Of a stretch of DNA of 63,492 bases, positions 34,495 to 42,594 are shown one piece after another. The stretch is taken from positions 1-63,492 of the forward strand of contig JAAYNV010000051.1 in NCBI GenBank assembly GCA_012520645.1, in the 5' to 3' direction. Position numbers and translations under genes: made by a program. Source of the stretch: Clostridiales bacterium (GTDB lineage Bacteria > Bacillota > Clostridia > Lachnospirales > Lachnospiraceae). The notes under the pieces are model-generated. The model was not told the origin of the DNA and searched no databases. It saw only the letters and a list, made by a program, of their open reading frames with translations. The first letter of the stretch is position 1. Each line of letters starts with the position of its first letter.

Positions 34495-35646
34495 TTATTT
34501 CAGCAGTGCTCCGGAAATTACCATTCTCTGAACTTCGCTTGTTCCTTCGTAGATCTCTGTGATCTTAGCATCACGCATCATACGCTCCACATCATATTCT
34601 CTTGTGTAGCCGTATCCGCCGTGGAGCTGAACAGCCTTTGTTGTAACTTCCATAGCAACCTCTGCTGCATATAATTTAGCCTTAGCTGCTTCTACGGAGT
34701 AAACTTTCTGTGTTGCCTTAGCCATAGCTGCCTTGTAAACAAGAAGCTGAGCTGCCTCTACCTTAGTAGCCATATCAGCTAACTGGAACTGTGTATTCTG
34801 GAAAGCGCCGATTGCTCTGCCGAACTGCTTTCTTTCTTTTACATAGTTGATAGTTGTCTCTAAAGCGCCCTCTGCAAGACCAAGTGCCTGGGAAGCGATA
34901 CCGATACGTCCGCCATCCAGTGTGTGCATAGCGATCTTGAAGCCTTCGCCTAACTTACCTAACAGATTTTCCTTCGGAACACGGCAGTCTGTAAAGATCA
35001 GCTCGTATGTAGAAGAACCACGGATACCCATCTTCTTCTCCTTTGTACCGAATGTAAATCCAGGTGTTCCCTTTTCTACGATGAATGCAGAAATCTCTTT
35101 GATCATTCTGCCGCGCTTCTCAACGGTTCCAGTTACCGCGAAGATAACGTATACGTCAGCTTCTTTACCGTTTGTGATAAAGATCTTGGATCCGTTGATA
35201 ATATAGTCATCACCATCCAGAACAGCCTTGGTCTGCTGTCCCTGAGCATCTGTACCAGCGCCCGGCTCGGTTAAACCGAAAGCACCGATCTTTCTGCCGG
35301 CTGCAAGGTCCGGTAAATATTTCTGCTTCTGCTCTTCTGTACCATAGGTTAAGATCGGGTCACAGCAAAGAGATGTGTGAGCAGATACGATAACACCTGT
35401 AGTACCGCAAACCTTGGATAACTCTTCTACGCACATAGCGTATGTTAAAATATCACAGCCCTGTCCGCCGTATTCCTTCGGAACCGGGATTCCCATAAAG
35501 CCTGCTTTCGCCATTTTCTCAACGGTAGCTCTCGGGAATACTTCTGTTTCATCTACCTCCTGTGCAAGAGGTTTTACTTCTTTTTCTGCGAATTCTCTGA
35601 AGAGACTTCTCGCCATTTCATGTTGTTTGCTTAACATAAAATCCAT
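34495..35646 (-). CDS. bcd: Butyryl-CoA dehydrogenase
   Basis: Bcd reduces crotonyl-CoA to butyryl-CoA. The 383-aa acyl-CoA dehydrogenase has FGLTEPGAGTDAQGQQT, the FAD-loop region FIVEKGTPGF and MGIRGSSTYEL. The late YGYTREYDVERMMRDAKITEIYEGTSE holds the catalytic glutamate region. GGAGGAATAAAATC precedes the ATG. Together with EtfAB it probably couples this step to ferredoxin reduction. Confidence 0.96.
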   Translation of the reverse strand: MDFMLSKQHEMARSLFREFAEKEVKPLAQEVDETEVFPRATVEKMAKAGFMGIPVPKEYGGQGCDILTYAMCVEELSKVCGTTGVIVSAHTSLCCDPILTYGTEEQKQKYLPDLAAGRKIGAFGLTEPGAGTDAQGQQTKAVLDGDDYIINGSKIFITNGKEADVYVIFAVTGTVEKRGRMIKEISAFIVEKGTPGFTFGTKEKKMGIRGSSTYELIFTDCRVPKENLLGKLGEGFKIAMHTLDGGRIGIASQALGLAEGALETTINYVKERKQFGRAIGAFQNTQFQLADMATKVEAAQLLVYKAAMAKATQKVYSVEAAKAKLYAAEVAMEVTTKAVQLHGGYGYTREYDVERMMRDAKITEIYEGTSEVQRMVISGALLK

Positions 35647-35680
35647 GATTTTATTCCTCCATCTATCTTAAATGATTTTA

Positions 35681-36520
35681 TTATTTGCTGTAGTCGTAGA
35701 AGCCTTTTCCTGTCTTCATACCTAACTGGCCGCCACGTACCATTTTCTTAAGAAGCGGATGAGGACGGTATTTGGAATCACCTGTCTCTGCCTGTAATAC
35801 TTCCATGATAGCTAAAACAATGTCAAGACCTACTAAATCACCAAGAGCAAGCGGTCCCATCGGATGATTTGCACCCAGCTTCATTGCGGTATCGATACCT
35901 TCTACAGAAGCAACACCGTCTGCATAGATGCCGATTGCTTCATTGATCATCGGGATCAGGATTCTGTTTACAACAAATCCTGCAGCTTCCTCTACCTGTA
36001 CCGGAGTCTTACCGATTTCTTCAGAGATAGCTTTAATCTTGGCAACTGTCTCTTCCGGTGTGTTCAGACCTGCAATAACCTCAACCAGCTTCATAACCGG
36101 AGCCGGATTGAAGAAGTGCATACCGATAACCGGTCTGTCCAGACCTGCGCCGATTTCTGTAATAGAAAGGGAAGATGTATTGGTAGCGAAGATACATTCC
36201 GGTTTGCAGATATCCTGTAACTCTTTGAAGGTCTGTTTCTTGATGTCCATAACTTCCAGAGCTGCTTCTACTACCAGATCACAATCTGTACAGATTGTCT
36301 TAACACCTGTTGTGATCTTAGCTAAGATCTTGTCAGCGTCTTCCTGTGTCATTTTGCCTTTTGCAATTCTATTCTCGAATCCTTTTGCAATTTTGTTCTT
36401 ACCGTTTGCAGCAAACTCTTCATTGATATCGCAAAGGAATACTTCATATCCTTCTGTCTGGGCAAAAGCCTGTGCAATACCAGATCCCATTGTGCCTGCG
36501 CCAATAATACCTACTTTCAT
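35681..36520 (-). CDS. hbd: 3-hydroxybutyryl-CoA dehydrogenase
   Basis: Hbd reduces acetoacetyl-CoA to 3-hydroxybutyryl-CoA. The 279-aa protein opens with the Rossmann motif [17 protein letters not shown]. It has [11 protein letters not shown], the catalytic histidine in [15 protein letters not shown], and the C-terminal [23 protein letters not shown] lies 7 nt upstream. It is third in thl-crt-hbd-bcd-etfB-etfA. Confidence 0.97.
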   Translation of the reverse strand: MKVGIIGAGTMGSGIAQAFAQTEGYEVFLCDINEEFAANGKNKIAKGFENRIAKGKMTQEDADKILAKITTGVKTICTDCDLVVEAALEVMDIKKQTFKELQDICKPECIFATNTSSLSITEIGAGLDRPVIGMHFFNPAPVMKLVEVIAGLNTPEETVAKIKAISEEIGKTPVQVEEAAGFVVNRILIPMINEAIGIYADGVASVEGIDTAMKLGANHPMGPLALGDLVGLDIVLAIMEVLQAETGDSKYRPHPLLKKMVRGGQLGMKTGKGFYDYSK

Positions 36521-36570
36521 TGTAGTTCCTCCTAAATATTTTTTATTTTAAAATGAAAATGAATTAACAA

Positions 36571-37347
36571 TTATTTGTTCAGGAATTTCTCAACTTTTCT
36601 CTTCTCTAAGAAAGCAGCCATGCCTTCTTTCTGATCATAGGATTCAAAGCAGTCACCGAATAATTTCTCTTCGATTACAATCGCCTGATCCATATCTACA
36701 TCCAGACCTTCGTTGATTGCCTTCTTACAGTTACGTACTGCAATTGGTGCATTCTTAGCGATGCCTGCTGCCATTTTCTCAGCTGCCGGCATAAGCTCTT
36801 CGATCGGGTAAACTGCATTGACAAGACCGATTCTGTATGCTTCGTCTGCCTTAATATTTCTTGCAGTGTAGATCATCTGTTTTGCCATTCCTGCACCTAC
36901 CAGACGAGCGAGTCTCTGTGTGCCGCCAAAGCCCGGAGTAATTCCAAGACCAACCTCCGGCTGACCGAATACTGCATTCTCAGAACAGATACGGATATCA
37001 CAGCTCATGGAAATCTCGCAGCCGCCACCTAATGCGAAACCGTTTACTGCAGCGATTACCGGAATCGGGAAAGTCTCTAATTTACGGAATACATCGTTTC
37101 CTTTTTTACCGAATGCTTCACCTTCTGCCTTAGTCAGTGTGCTCATCTCTCCGATGTCTGCACCTGCTACAAAGGATTTCTGTCCGGCACCTGTTAAGAT
37201 CAGGCATCTTACTTCTTCCAGATTCACTGCATCCAGAGTCTTGTCCAACTCATCCAATACTGTAGAATTCAGAGCGTTTAATGCCTTCTCACGATTGATC
37301 GTAATGATACCGATTGCGTCTTTCTGTTCGTATAAAACAAATTCCAT
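36571..37347 (-). CDS. crt: 3-hydroxybutyryl-CoA dehydratase (crotonase)
   Basis: Crt converts 3-hydroxybutyryl-CoA to crotonyl-CoA. The 258-aa enoyl-CoA hydratase has FVAGADIGEMSTL and the oxyanion block AAVNGFALGGGCEISMSCDIR. The two catalytic glutamates lie in GGGCE and in FGQPEVGLGITPGFGGTQRL. GAAGGAG precedes the ATG. A long hairpin separates it from thl. Confidence 0.97.
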   Translation of the reverse strand: MEFVLYEQKDAIGIITINREKALNALNSTVLDELDKTLDAVNLEEVRCLILTGAGQKSFVAGADIGEMSTLTKAEGEAFGKKGNDVFRKLETFPIPVIAAVNGFALGGGCEISMSCDIRICSENAVFGQPEVGLGITPGFGGTQRLARLVGAGMAKQMIYTARNIKADEAYRIGLVNAVYPIEELMPAAEKMAAGIAKNAPIAVRNCKKAINEGLDVDMDQAIVIEEKLFGDCFESYDQKEGMAAFLEKRKVEKFLNK

Positions 37348-37386
37348 GTTTCGTCTCCTTCTATTAAATCAGTTTTATCACACAAT

Positions 37387-37451
37387 CAGCCCGGAGCACT
37401 GTCTCTGTATAGGATGCACTGTATTCCATACAGGAGAAATGCCCCGAGCCT
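37387..37451 (-). repeat. Long hairpin in the thl-crt spacer
   Basis: On the minus strand GCTCGGGGCA (from 37440-37449) can pair with TGCTCCGGGC (from 37389-37398), 10 bp with two G-U. An inner CTGTAT-GGA block pairs with TCC-TATACAG, leaving one bulged base. There is no T-run after it on the minus strand, so it is more likely an mRNA processing or stability element than a terminator. Confidence 0.6.
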
Positions 37452-37471
37452 GTTTTTCTATTTCTTAAATA

Positions 37472-38653
37472 TTAGTCCATCTCAACGATAGTGGAACATC
37501 CCATACCACCGCCGATGCAGAGTGTTGCAAGACCCTTCTTAGCGCCCTTAGCCTGCATCTCATGAAGCAGTGTAACAAGGATACGGCAACCGGAAGCTCC
37601 TACCGGATGTCCGAGTGCGATTGCACCGCCGTTCGGATTTAACTGCTTATCTACATCGATTCCGAGGTCTTTTCCAACTGCTACAGACTGTGCTGCAAAT
37701 GCCTCATTTGCTTCGATAATATCAAAGTCTTCAATCTTGTATCCGGCTTTCTCCATAACCTTCTTTGTGGAAACAACCGGTCCGATACCCATAACTTCCG
37801 GTCTAACACCTGCAAGGGCACCTGCTACGAATCTTGCCATCGGCTTGATTCCGAGTTCTTTTGCTTTTTCTTCGCTCATCACAACAACTGCTGCTGCACC
37901 GTCATTGATACCGGAAGCATTACCTGCGGTAACGAATCCGTCCGGATTGATGGTACGAAGTTTTGCAAGGGCTTCGATTGTAGAACCGTGACGCGGTCCC
38001 TCGTCTACCTTAAACTCAACCATTTCTTTTTTCTTCTTTACCATAACCGGTACGATTTCCTTCTCGAATGCGCCGGAATTCTGAGCTGCTTCAGCCTTCT
38101 GCTGGCTCTTTAATGCGAACTCATCAAGTTCTTCTCTGGTCAGTCCCCACTCACGGCAGATATTATCTGCTGTTGTAATCATGTGGTAGTTGTTGAAGGC
38201 ATCCCAAAGTGCATCATTTACCATGGTATCCACTAAAGTACCGTTGTTCATTCTGTATCCGAAACGAGCCTGCGGAACAGCGTAAGGAGCCATGGACATA
38301 TTTTCCATACCGCCTGCAACTACGATGTCTGCATCACCAGCCATGATCATCTGAGCTGCCTGGTTTACACAGTTCAGACCGGAACCACAAACTACGTTCA
38401 TAGTAACAGCCGGAACCTCAATCGGAAGTCCTGCTTTGATAGTTGCCTGACGTGCCACGTTCTGTCCAAGACCAGCCTGGATAACACATCCCATATATAC
38501 CTGATCAACATCCTCAGGTTTCACACCTGCTCTGTTAATTGCTTCTTTGATTACGATTGCGCCAAGTTCTGCAGCCGGAGTTGTGCTTAAGGAGCCACCC
38601 ATTGTTCCGATAGCAGTACGGCATGCGCTTGCGATTACTACATTTCTTGCCAT
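37472..38653 (-). CDS. thl: Acetyl-CoA acetyltransferase (thiolase)
   Basis: Thl condenses two acetyl-CoA to acetoacetyl-CoA, the entry to the butyrate pathway. In this 393-aa protein the nucleophilic cysteine lies in [16 protein letters not shown], followed by [21 protein letters not shown] and [16 protein letters not shown]. The second active cysteine is in [18 protein letters not shown] precedes the ATG. It is the first gene of the operon and has its own promoter about 90 nt upstream. Confidence 0.97.
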   Translation of the reverse strand: MARNVVIASACRTAIGTMGGSLSTTPAAELGAIVIKEAINRAGVKPEDVDQVYMGCVIQAGLGQNVARQATIKAGLPIEVPAVTMNVVCGSGLNCVNQAAQMIMAGDADIVVAGGMENMSMAPYAVPQARFGYRMNNGTLVDTMVNDALWDAFNNYHMITTADNICREWGLTREELDEFALKSQQKAEAAQNSGAFEKEIVPVMVKKKKEMVEFKVDEGPRHGSTIEALAKLRTINPDGFVTAGNASGINDGAAAVVVMSEEKAKELGIKPMARFVAGALAGVRPEVMGIGPVVSTKKVMEKAGYKIEDFDIIEANEAFAAQSVAVGKDLGIDVDKQLNPNGGAIALGHPVGASGCRILVTLLHEMQAKGAKKGLATLCIGGGMGCSTIVEMD

Positions 38654-38740
38654 GATTCTTTTCCTCCATTATTAGAATAAAAGTGCCTTTTTTCGGCAAA
38701 TACAATGATTGTTATTTTTTTATCATTGTCCGTTGGTTCT

Positions 38741-38769
38741 ATTTTATCATATAGGGTTCCAATTTGCAA
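38741..38769 (-). promoter_or_regulatory. Promoter of the thl-crt-hbd-bcd-etfBA operon
   Basis: On the minus strand TTGCAA (38764-38769), 17 bp, and TAAAAT (38741-38746) form a good vegetative promoter. It lies directly downstream of the four-arm palindrome at 38797-38928. Confidence 0.7.
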
Positions 38770-38790
38770 TCATTACTAAGTCGGAAAATG

Positions 38791-38928
38791 TAAAAAATCA
38801 AGCCATGCAAAAATAAGATTCAACGGATGATGCAAGCTTGCTTGCAGGAATCTGTTGAATCTTATTTTTATACGGCGCGAGCCGTCATCGGAATGATGCG
38901 AAGCATTGTTCCGATGGCATGGCTTGAT
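38791..38928 (-). repeat. Four-arm palindromic element (terminator-like, unrecognised)
   Basis: Nearly every base pairs. The outer 12-bp stem is 38797-38808 with 38917-38928. Inside are three hairpins: a 16-bp perfect stem (38809-38824 with 38854-38869) topped by TGCAAGC/GCTTGCA, a 5-bp ACGGC/GCCGT stem with a GCGA tetraloop (38872-38885), and an 8+4-bp stem (38886-38893 with 38909-38916). Only two bases are unpaired at the junction. On the minus strand the outer stem is followed by TTTTTT (38791-38796). It lies 12 nt after the upstream secreted-protein gene. I do not recognise the family. Confidence 0.8.
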
Positions 38929-38940
38929 AACCGCTCTTCC

Positions 38941-40209
38941 CTACTCCCAGACAATTCTCTGATATCTTACATCCACGGCATTGGAATGCTCCGGTAACTC
39001 AGTTCCGTCCGCACCCGGATGCAGATTCCGATCCTTGATAAAGAACATGATCCTTGCATCCGAGCGATCCAGTGCTACAGCCACACAGGTTTCATTTCCG
39101 ATATTCACCCACTGATTGTAATCCTGAAATGTGGGATTATCGCTGTAGGTCTGCTTATAAATCTCCTGATAGACAGCATCCGCATCAGGGGTAATACGTC
39201 GTAAGGCATTGTACAGAATGTTCCAGTCCAAGGGATCCGGATTGTTCCAGAGCTCCAGGCGATAGTTATAGCCAAATTTCTCCGGTGCTTCGGGTGGCCT
39301 GCACAGATTGATGGTAAATCCCCCCTCACCAAACACCCGGTTCGTCACCTGTACAGCCTCCTCATTCGCATTCAGTGTAAATACACCCAGTGACGGGGCA
39401 AGACTTCCGTCATAGGACGGAAACACATTAAAGTGTCCCGAAGCACGGTACGCTGTATAAAACCGCATCTTATCCCTGTAATTTTTGAAAGTCTCATCCA
39501 CCGATATCTCCGGCTGGAAGTGATCGACAAGCGCTACCTGCGGCGGCTTGATTTCAAAGCCTCCCGACCTTGCAATGACACGATGACTGCACCAGTCCTG
39601 GTCATATTCCAATTCCTTTGCCGCCCACCATTCCGGGGTATTCGGCTCATAACGATTGGAATACATCATATTTGCATAATAGATATAATTCGCTCCTCCA
39701 CCATAATATAGTCTTCCCTCTCCAACGCGATGCGGATCCTGCCTGCCTATATTAGCCCATTCATCAGTAATATACAACGTCACACCATTGGATGCCGTCC
39801 ATGCGACATTTTCCCAACCGGTATTTTGATACAGATCCGGTTCTCCCATTTTCGCTCGCTGTAAAATCGGTGGAAAATGCGCCGCAACAGGCGTCATCGG
39901 CTGTGCTGTAATCTCTCCCACAATCTCGATTCCGCCGCCATCCGACGGAGTCTCCATAGACTGTACTCTGGCAATGACATCCTCTATGTCACCGCCCGGC
40001 ATCGAGTGGGTGAGCGGAGTTTTTGTTCCAGAACCGCTGCCGCTGAATCCATAATAGAGCGTTTTCCCGCCTCCCAGATCAATTTCTCCTACGCCTGCCC
40101 GCACGGCAAGACGGTCGGCACAAAATACCGTACCCATCACCACAGCACACATCACTGTCGCAGCAGCCGGACGCACTGCCTTTTTCCACTTTCCATACCC
40201 TCTTTTCAT
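38941..40209 (-). CDS. Secreted protein of unknown function
   Basis: The 422-aa protein starts MKRGYGKWKKAV with a basic stretch and a hydrophobic segment (about 12-30, AAATVMCAVVMGTVFCA), so it is probably exported. The mature part has LGGGKTLYYGFSGSGSG and many Trp/Tyr-rich blocks (EWWAAKELEYDQDW, NPDPLDWNILYNALRRI). No catalytic motif is clear and I do not recognise the family. It lies 113 nt after the M23 peptidase gene on the same strand. Confidence 0.75.
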   Translation of the reverse strand: MKRGYGKWKKAVRPAAATVMCAVVMGTVFCADRLAVRAGVGEIDLGGGKTLYYGFSGSGSGTKTPLTHSMPGGDIEDVIARVQSMETPSDGGGIEIVGEITAQPMTPVAAHFPPILQRAKMGEPDLYQNTGWENVAWTASNGVTLYITDEWANIGRQDPHRVGEGRLYYGGGANYIYYANMMYSNRYEPNTPEWWAAKELEYDQDWCSHRVIARSGGFEIKPPQVALVDHFQPEISVDETFKNYRDKMRFYTAYRASGHFNVFPSYDGSLAPSLGVFTLNANEEAVQVTNRVFGEGGFTINLCRPPEAPEKFGYNYRLELWNNPDPLDWNILYNALRRITPDADAVYQEIYKQTYSDNPTFQDYNQWVNIGNETCVAVALDRSDARIMFFIKDRNLHPGADGTELPEHSNAVDVRYQRIVWE

Positions 40210-40322
40210 ATAGTTTCCACCTCTCATAAGTATTGTAAATTTTATCCTTATGTACCTCTATCAGATTATAGCATACAGACCTTTTGCTTTCTACTACGTT
40301 TTCCATCCATTCGTGCGAATCT

Positions 40323-41438
40323 TCAGCGTTTTCCATGTCCTTTCCGGTACTCCTCCACCGCCGGGTCCTCCATCCGATAGACTCTGCGCCATTCCTTTGT
40401 TCCTTCCTCCTTTACCGCTTCTGAACGGTTTCTGTATAAAAACTTTGTGAGCGGGTAGCAGTCAATCCAGATTTCATTGTTTCCTTCCTTTTGGGATTCA
40501 TCAAAAATAAGCTGCAATCCCCAATGCAGATGTGTCGTCTTTATGTTATTCACATTTTCCTTTTTACTGTAACCCGTATGTCCCATATATCCAATCACAT
40601 CTCCCGCTGTCACAATACTGCCTTCTTCCAAATCTTTACAATAGGGAAAATTCTGCCTAAGATGCGCATAATAGTAATACCGTTTCCCGTCAAAGCTGCG
40701 GATGCCAAGTCTCCATCCGCCGTACTGGTTCCATCCGATTGCTTCCACATAGCCGGACTCAATTGCCACCACGGGTGTTCCCACCTGCCCCATCATGTCA
40801 TGTCCCAGATGCGGTCTGGCATAGCCATAGCTCCTGCTGGCTCCGAAGTCATCATAATCATTATACGGAAACCCTTTCGCAATCGGGGAAAATGCTTTCA
40901 GTCCATAGCATTCCTTCCATACCTTGTTTCCGTCCTCATCCAACGTCTCAATGCGGTATTCCCCAACCATGCCGCCCAGTACTGCCGTATACGCTTCCAG
41001 ATAGTAATCATAATATTTCAGATCCTCTGTCAGCGTTTTCATATCTGTCTCACCATTTATCAGGCTGTCTGCCGTCTTCTCCATCTTCTGTACCGTTCCA
41101 TTTGGGAACTCCCCGCCTCCTTTCGCAGCGAAGTAGGACAGGAACGGAATCCACTCAATATGTACCTCTTCTCCCCACGTCTCCTTATCCAGTTCATATG
41201 CCTTGCAAAGCACTTCATACGGAACCTTAAAATCGACCCACTTAATATAATCCTTGCTGACCACATCCACAGCCTCTTCACTCTTCCCTTTTCCTTCCAC
41301 TGTATTCTCCCACCTGCTTTGCGAAGCATTATCATATGTCAAAGTTTCTAAACGCTGTTTCAGCATGATCACAGAAGCCGCCGCAATGCAGATCAGCTCA
41401 AACGCGATTCCTTTTTTGATCCATTCCCTCTTCTTCAT
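40323..41438 (-). CDS. M23-family metallopeptidase, membrane-anchored
   Basis: This 371-aa protein has one N-terminal membrane helix (about 7-26) and an extracytoplasmic domain. It ends in a LytM/M23 peptidase with HLGHDMMGQVGTPVVA (zinc His and Asp) and TTHLHWGLQL (HxH). It probably cuts peptidoglycan cross-links. The region about 40-190 is not recognised. GGAAGCGGA precedes the ATG at 41438; an ATG eight codons upstream has no ribosome site. Confidence 0.88.
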   Translation of the reverse strand: MKKREWIKKGIAFELICIAAASVIMLKQRLETLTYDNASQSRWENTVEGKGKSEEAVDVVSKDYIKWVDFKVPYEVLCKAYELDKETWGEEVHIEWIPFLSYFAAKGGGEFPNGTVQKMEKTADSLINGETDMKTLTEDLKYYDYYLEAYTAVLGGMVGEYRIETLDEDGNKVWKECYGLKAFSPIAKGFPYNDYDDFGASRSYGYARPHLGHDMMGQVGTPVVAIESGYVEAIGWNQYGGWRLGIRSFDGKRYYYYAHLRQNFPYCKDLEEGSIVTAGDVIGYMGHTGYSKKENVNNIKTTHLHWGLQLIFDESQKEGNNEIWIDCYPLTKFLYRNRSEAVKEEGTKEWRRVYRMEDPAVEEYRKGHGKR

Positions 41439-41509
41439 AAAGTATCCGCTTCCGGTATTCATCTATTTAAATTAATATATGAACCTTTTCTGCTGCACAT
41501 GAGCGTATA

Positions 41510-41553
41510 CAAAAGCAAAACCGGAAGGGACATGATAACATGTCCGCTTCCGG
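41510..41553 (-). terminator. hpf terminator
   Basis: On the minus strand CCGGAAGCGGACATG pairs with CATGTCCCTTCCGG (one mismatch) around a short loop, followed by TTTTGCTTTTG. It lies just beyond the hpf stop. Confidence 0.85.
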
Positions 41554-41571
41554 CTTTGCTCAATTTTCTTT

Positions 41572-42099
41572 TTAAACTTCAGGTTCAATCAGACCGTATG
41601 TATTTCCTTTTCTCTTATACACTACATTAACCTGATCCGTCTCAGCATTACAGAATACAAAGAAATTATGTCCAAGCAGTTCCATCTGTACACAGGCATC
41701 TTCCGGATACATCGGCTTGATGTCAAATCTCTTGGTACGGATGATCTTAACATCCTCTTCCTCCATATATTCCTTTTCCAGATATTCCGGCTGGAAAAAT
41801 CCAGAGGACTGCTTCTTATCCACAATCTTGTTTTTATACTTTTTCAGCTGTCTTTCAATAATCTCTTCCACCAGATCAATCGAAACATACATATCATTGC
41901 TAACCTGTTCGGAGCGGATAATATTGCCTTTTACCGGTATCGTTACCTCGATCTTCTGTCTGTCCTTTTCCACACTAAGCGTAACATGTACCTCTGTATC
42001 CGGTGTAAAATATTTCTGCAGCTTTCCAATCTTGTCCTGTACGGCGGTCTTTAATCCTTCTGTAACATCGATATTTTTTCCACTAATAATAAAATTCAT
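41572..42099 (-). CDS. hpf: Ribosome hibernation promoting factor, long form
   Basis: HPF dimerises 70S ribosomes in slow growth. The 175-aa protein has the N-terminal S30AE domain (MNFIISGKNIDVTEGLK..., about 1-100). A linker leads to the C-terminal dimerisation domain (IIRTKRFDIKPMYPEDACVQMELLGHNFFVF). GGAAGGG lies 9 nt before the ATG at 42099; an ATG three codons upstream touches the ribosome site. Its promoter is TTGCAA (42160-42165) / TATAAT (42136-42141). Confidence 0.95.
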   Translation of the reverse strand: MNFIISGKNIDVTEGLKTAVQDKIGKLQKYFTPDTEVHVTLSVEKDRQKIEVTIPVKGNIIRSEQVSNDMYVSIDLVEEIIERQLKKYKNKIVDKKQSSGFFQPEYLEKEYMEEEDVKIIRTKRFDIKPMYPEDACVQMELLGHNFFVFCNAETDQVNVVYKRKGNTYGLIEPEV

Positions 42100-42135
42100 G
42101 CTGACCATCCCTTCCTGTCTGTTTTAGATGAACTA

Positions 42136-42165
42136 ATTATAACATATTTAACATACATTTTGCAA
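42136..42165 (-). promoter_or_regulatory. hpf promoter
   Basis: TTGCAA (42160-42165), an 18-bp spacer and TATAAT (42136-42141) on the minus strand lie 37 nt before the hpf start. Confidence 0.7.
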
Positions 42166-42232
42166 TGCACTAACAAATTATCAGTAAACTTTTTCTTTTA
42201 TCTGCTTTATTTTCTTTTCGTTTTTTCCATTA

Positions 42233-42250
42233 TTCTAAACCGGTTTAGAA
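42233..42250. promoter_or_regulatory. Perfect 18-bp palindrome, LacI/GalR-type operator candidate
   Basis: TTCTAAACC followed by GGTTTAGAA is a perfect dyad with a central CG, the form expected for LacI/GalR-family operators. It lies about 70 bp upstream of the hpf -35 box. Confidence 0.5.
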
Positions 42251-42314
42251 CAACTACACAAAACAAATGTTTTGTTTTTTATTGAAAGAATCTCCATATA
42301 TTTACATTTTTCGA

Positions 42315-42424
42315 TGTGGATAATGTGTATAACTTGGTGTATAATTCGATTTTCCGCGTTTTGGAGCACATTTTTATGTGGAAAACTTTTTCCTCTTTTC
42401 GACTTAAGATTTACATTTCCACAA
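42315..42424. promoter_or_regulatory. Cluster of DnaA-box-like 9-mers
   Basis: Same-strand boxes are TGTGGATAA (42315-42323) and TGTGTATAA (42324-42332), which abut. GGTGTATAA (42336-42344) follows three bases later and TGTGGAAAA lies at 42377-42385. On the other strand ATTTCCACA is at 42416-42424. The first two match the consensus TTATNCACA exactly in reverse. The 495-nt spacer between nlpC/p60 and hpf holds this cluster, the palindrome at 42233 and two flanking transcription signals. Confidence 0.55.
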
Positions 42425-42535
42425 AACTTTGTGCAACTTGCATACTTTGAATCCTGTCAAGCACTCCTTTTCATTTTCTTATATTCAGACTTTAAAGCAG
42501 AATACAGAAATAAAGCTAAGAGTTCGTTCCTGACG

Positions 42536-42575
42536 CGCAAAAAAAGCAGTTCTTTCCATATGAAAGAACCGCTTC
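42536..42575 (-). terminator. Terminator of the NlpC/P60 gene
   Basis: On the minus strand AAGCGGTTCTTTC pairs with GAAAGAACTGCTT (one G-U) around ATAT and is followed by TTTTTTTGCG. It lies 20 nt after the stop. Confidence 0.88.
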
Positions 42576-42594
42576 TTATTTGTCTTACTATTCT

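Noticed and set aside
42315..42424. Chromosomal origin of replication
   Set aside because: DnaA boxes are present, but dnaA, dnaN, recF or gyrB are not adjacent and no AT-rich unwinding element with DnaA-trio pattern is clear.
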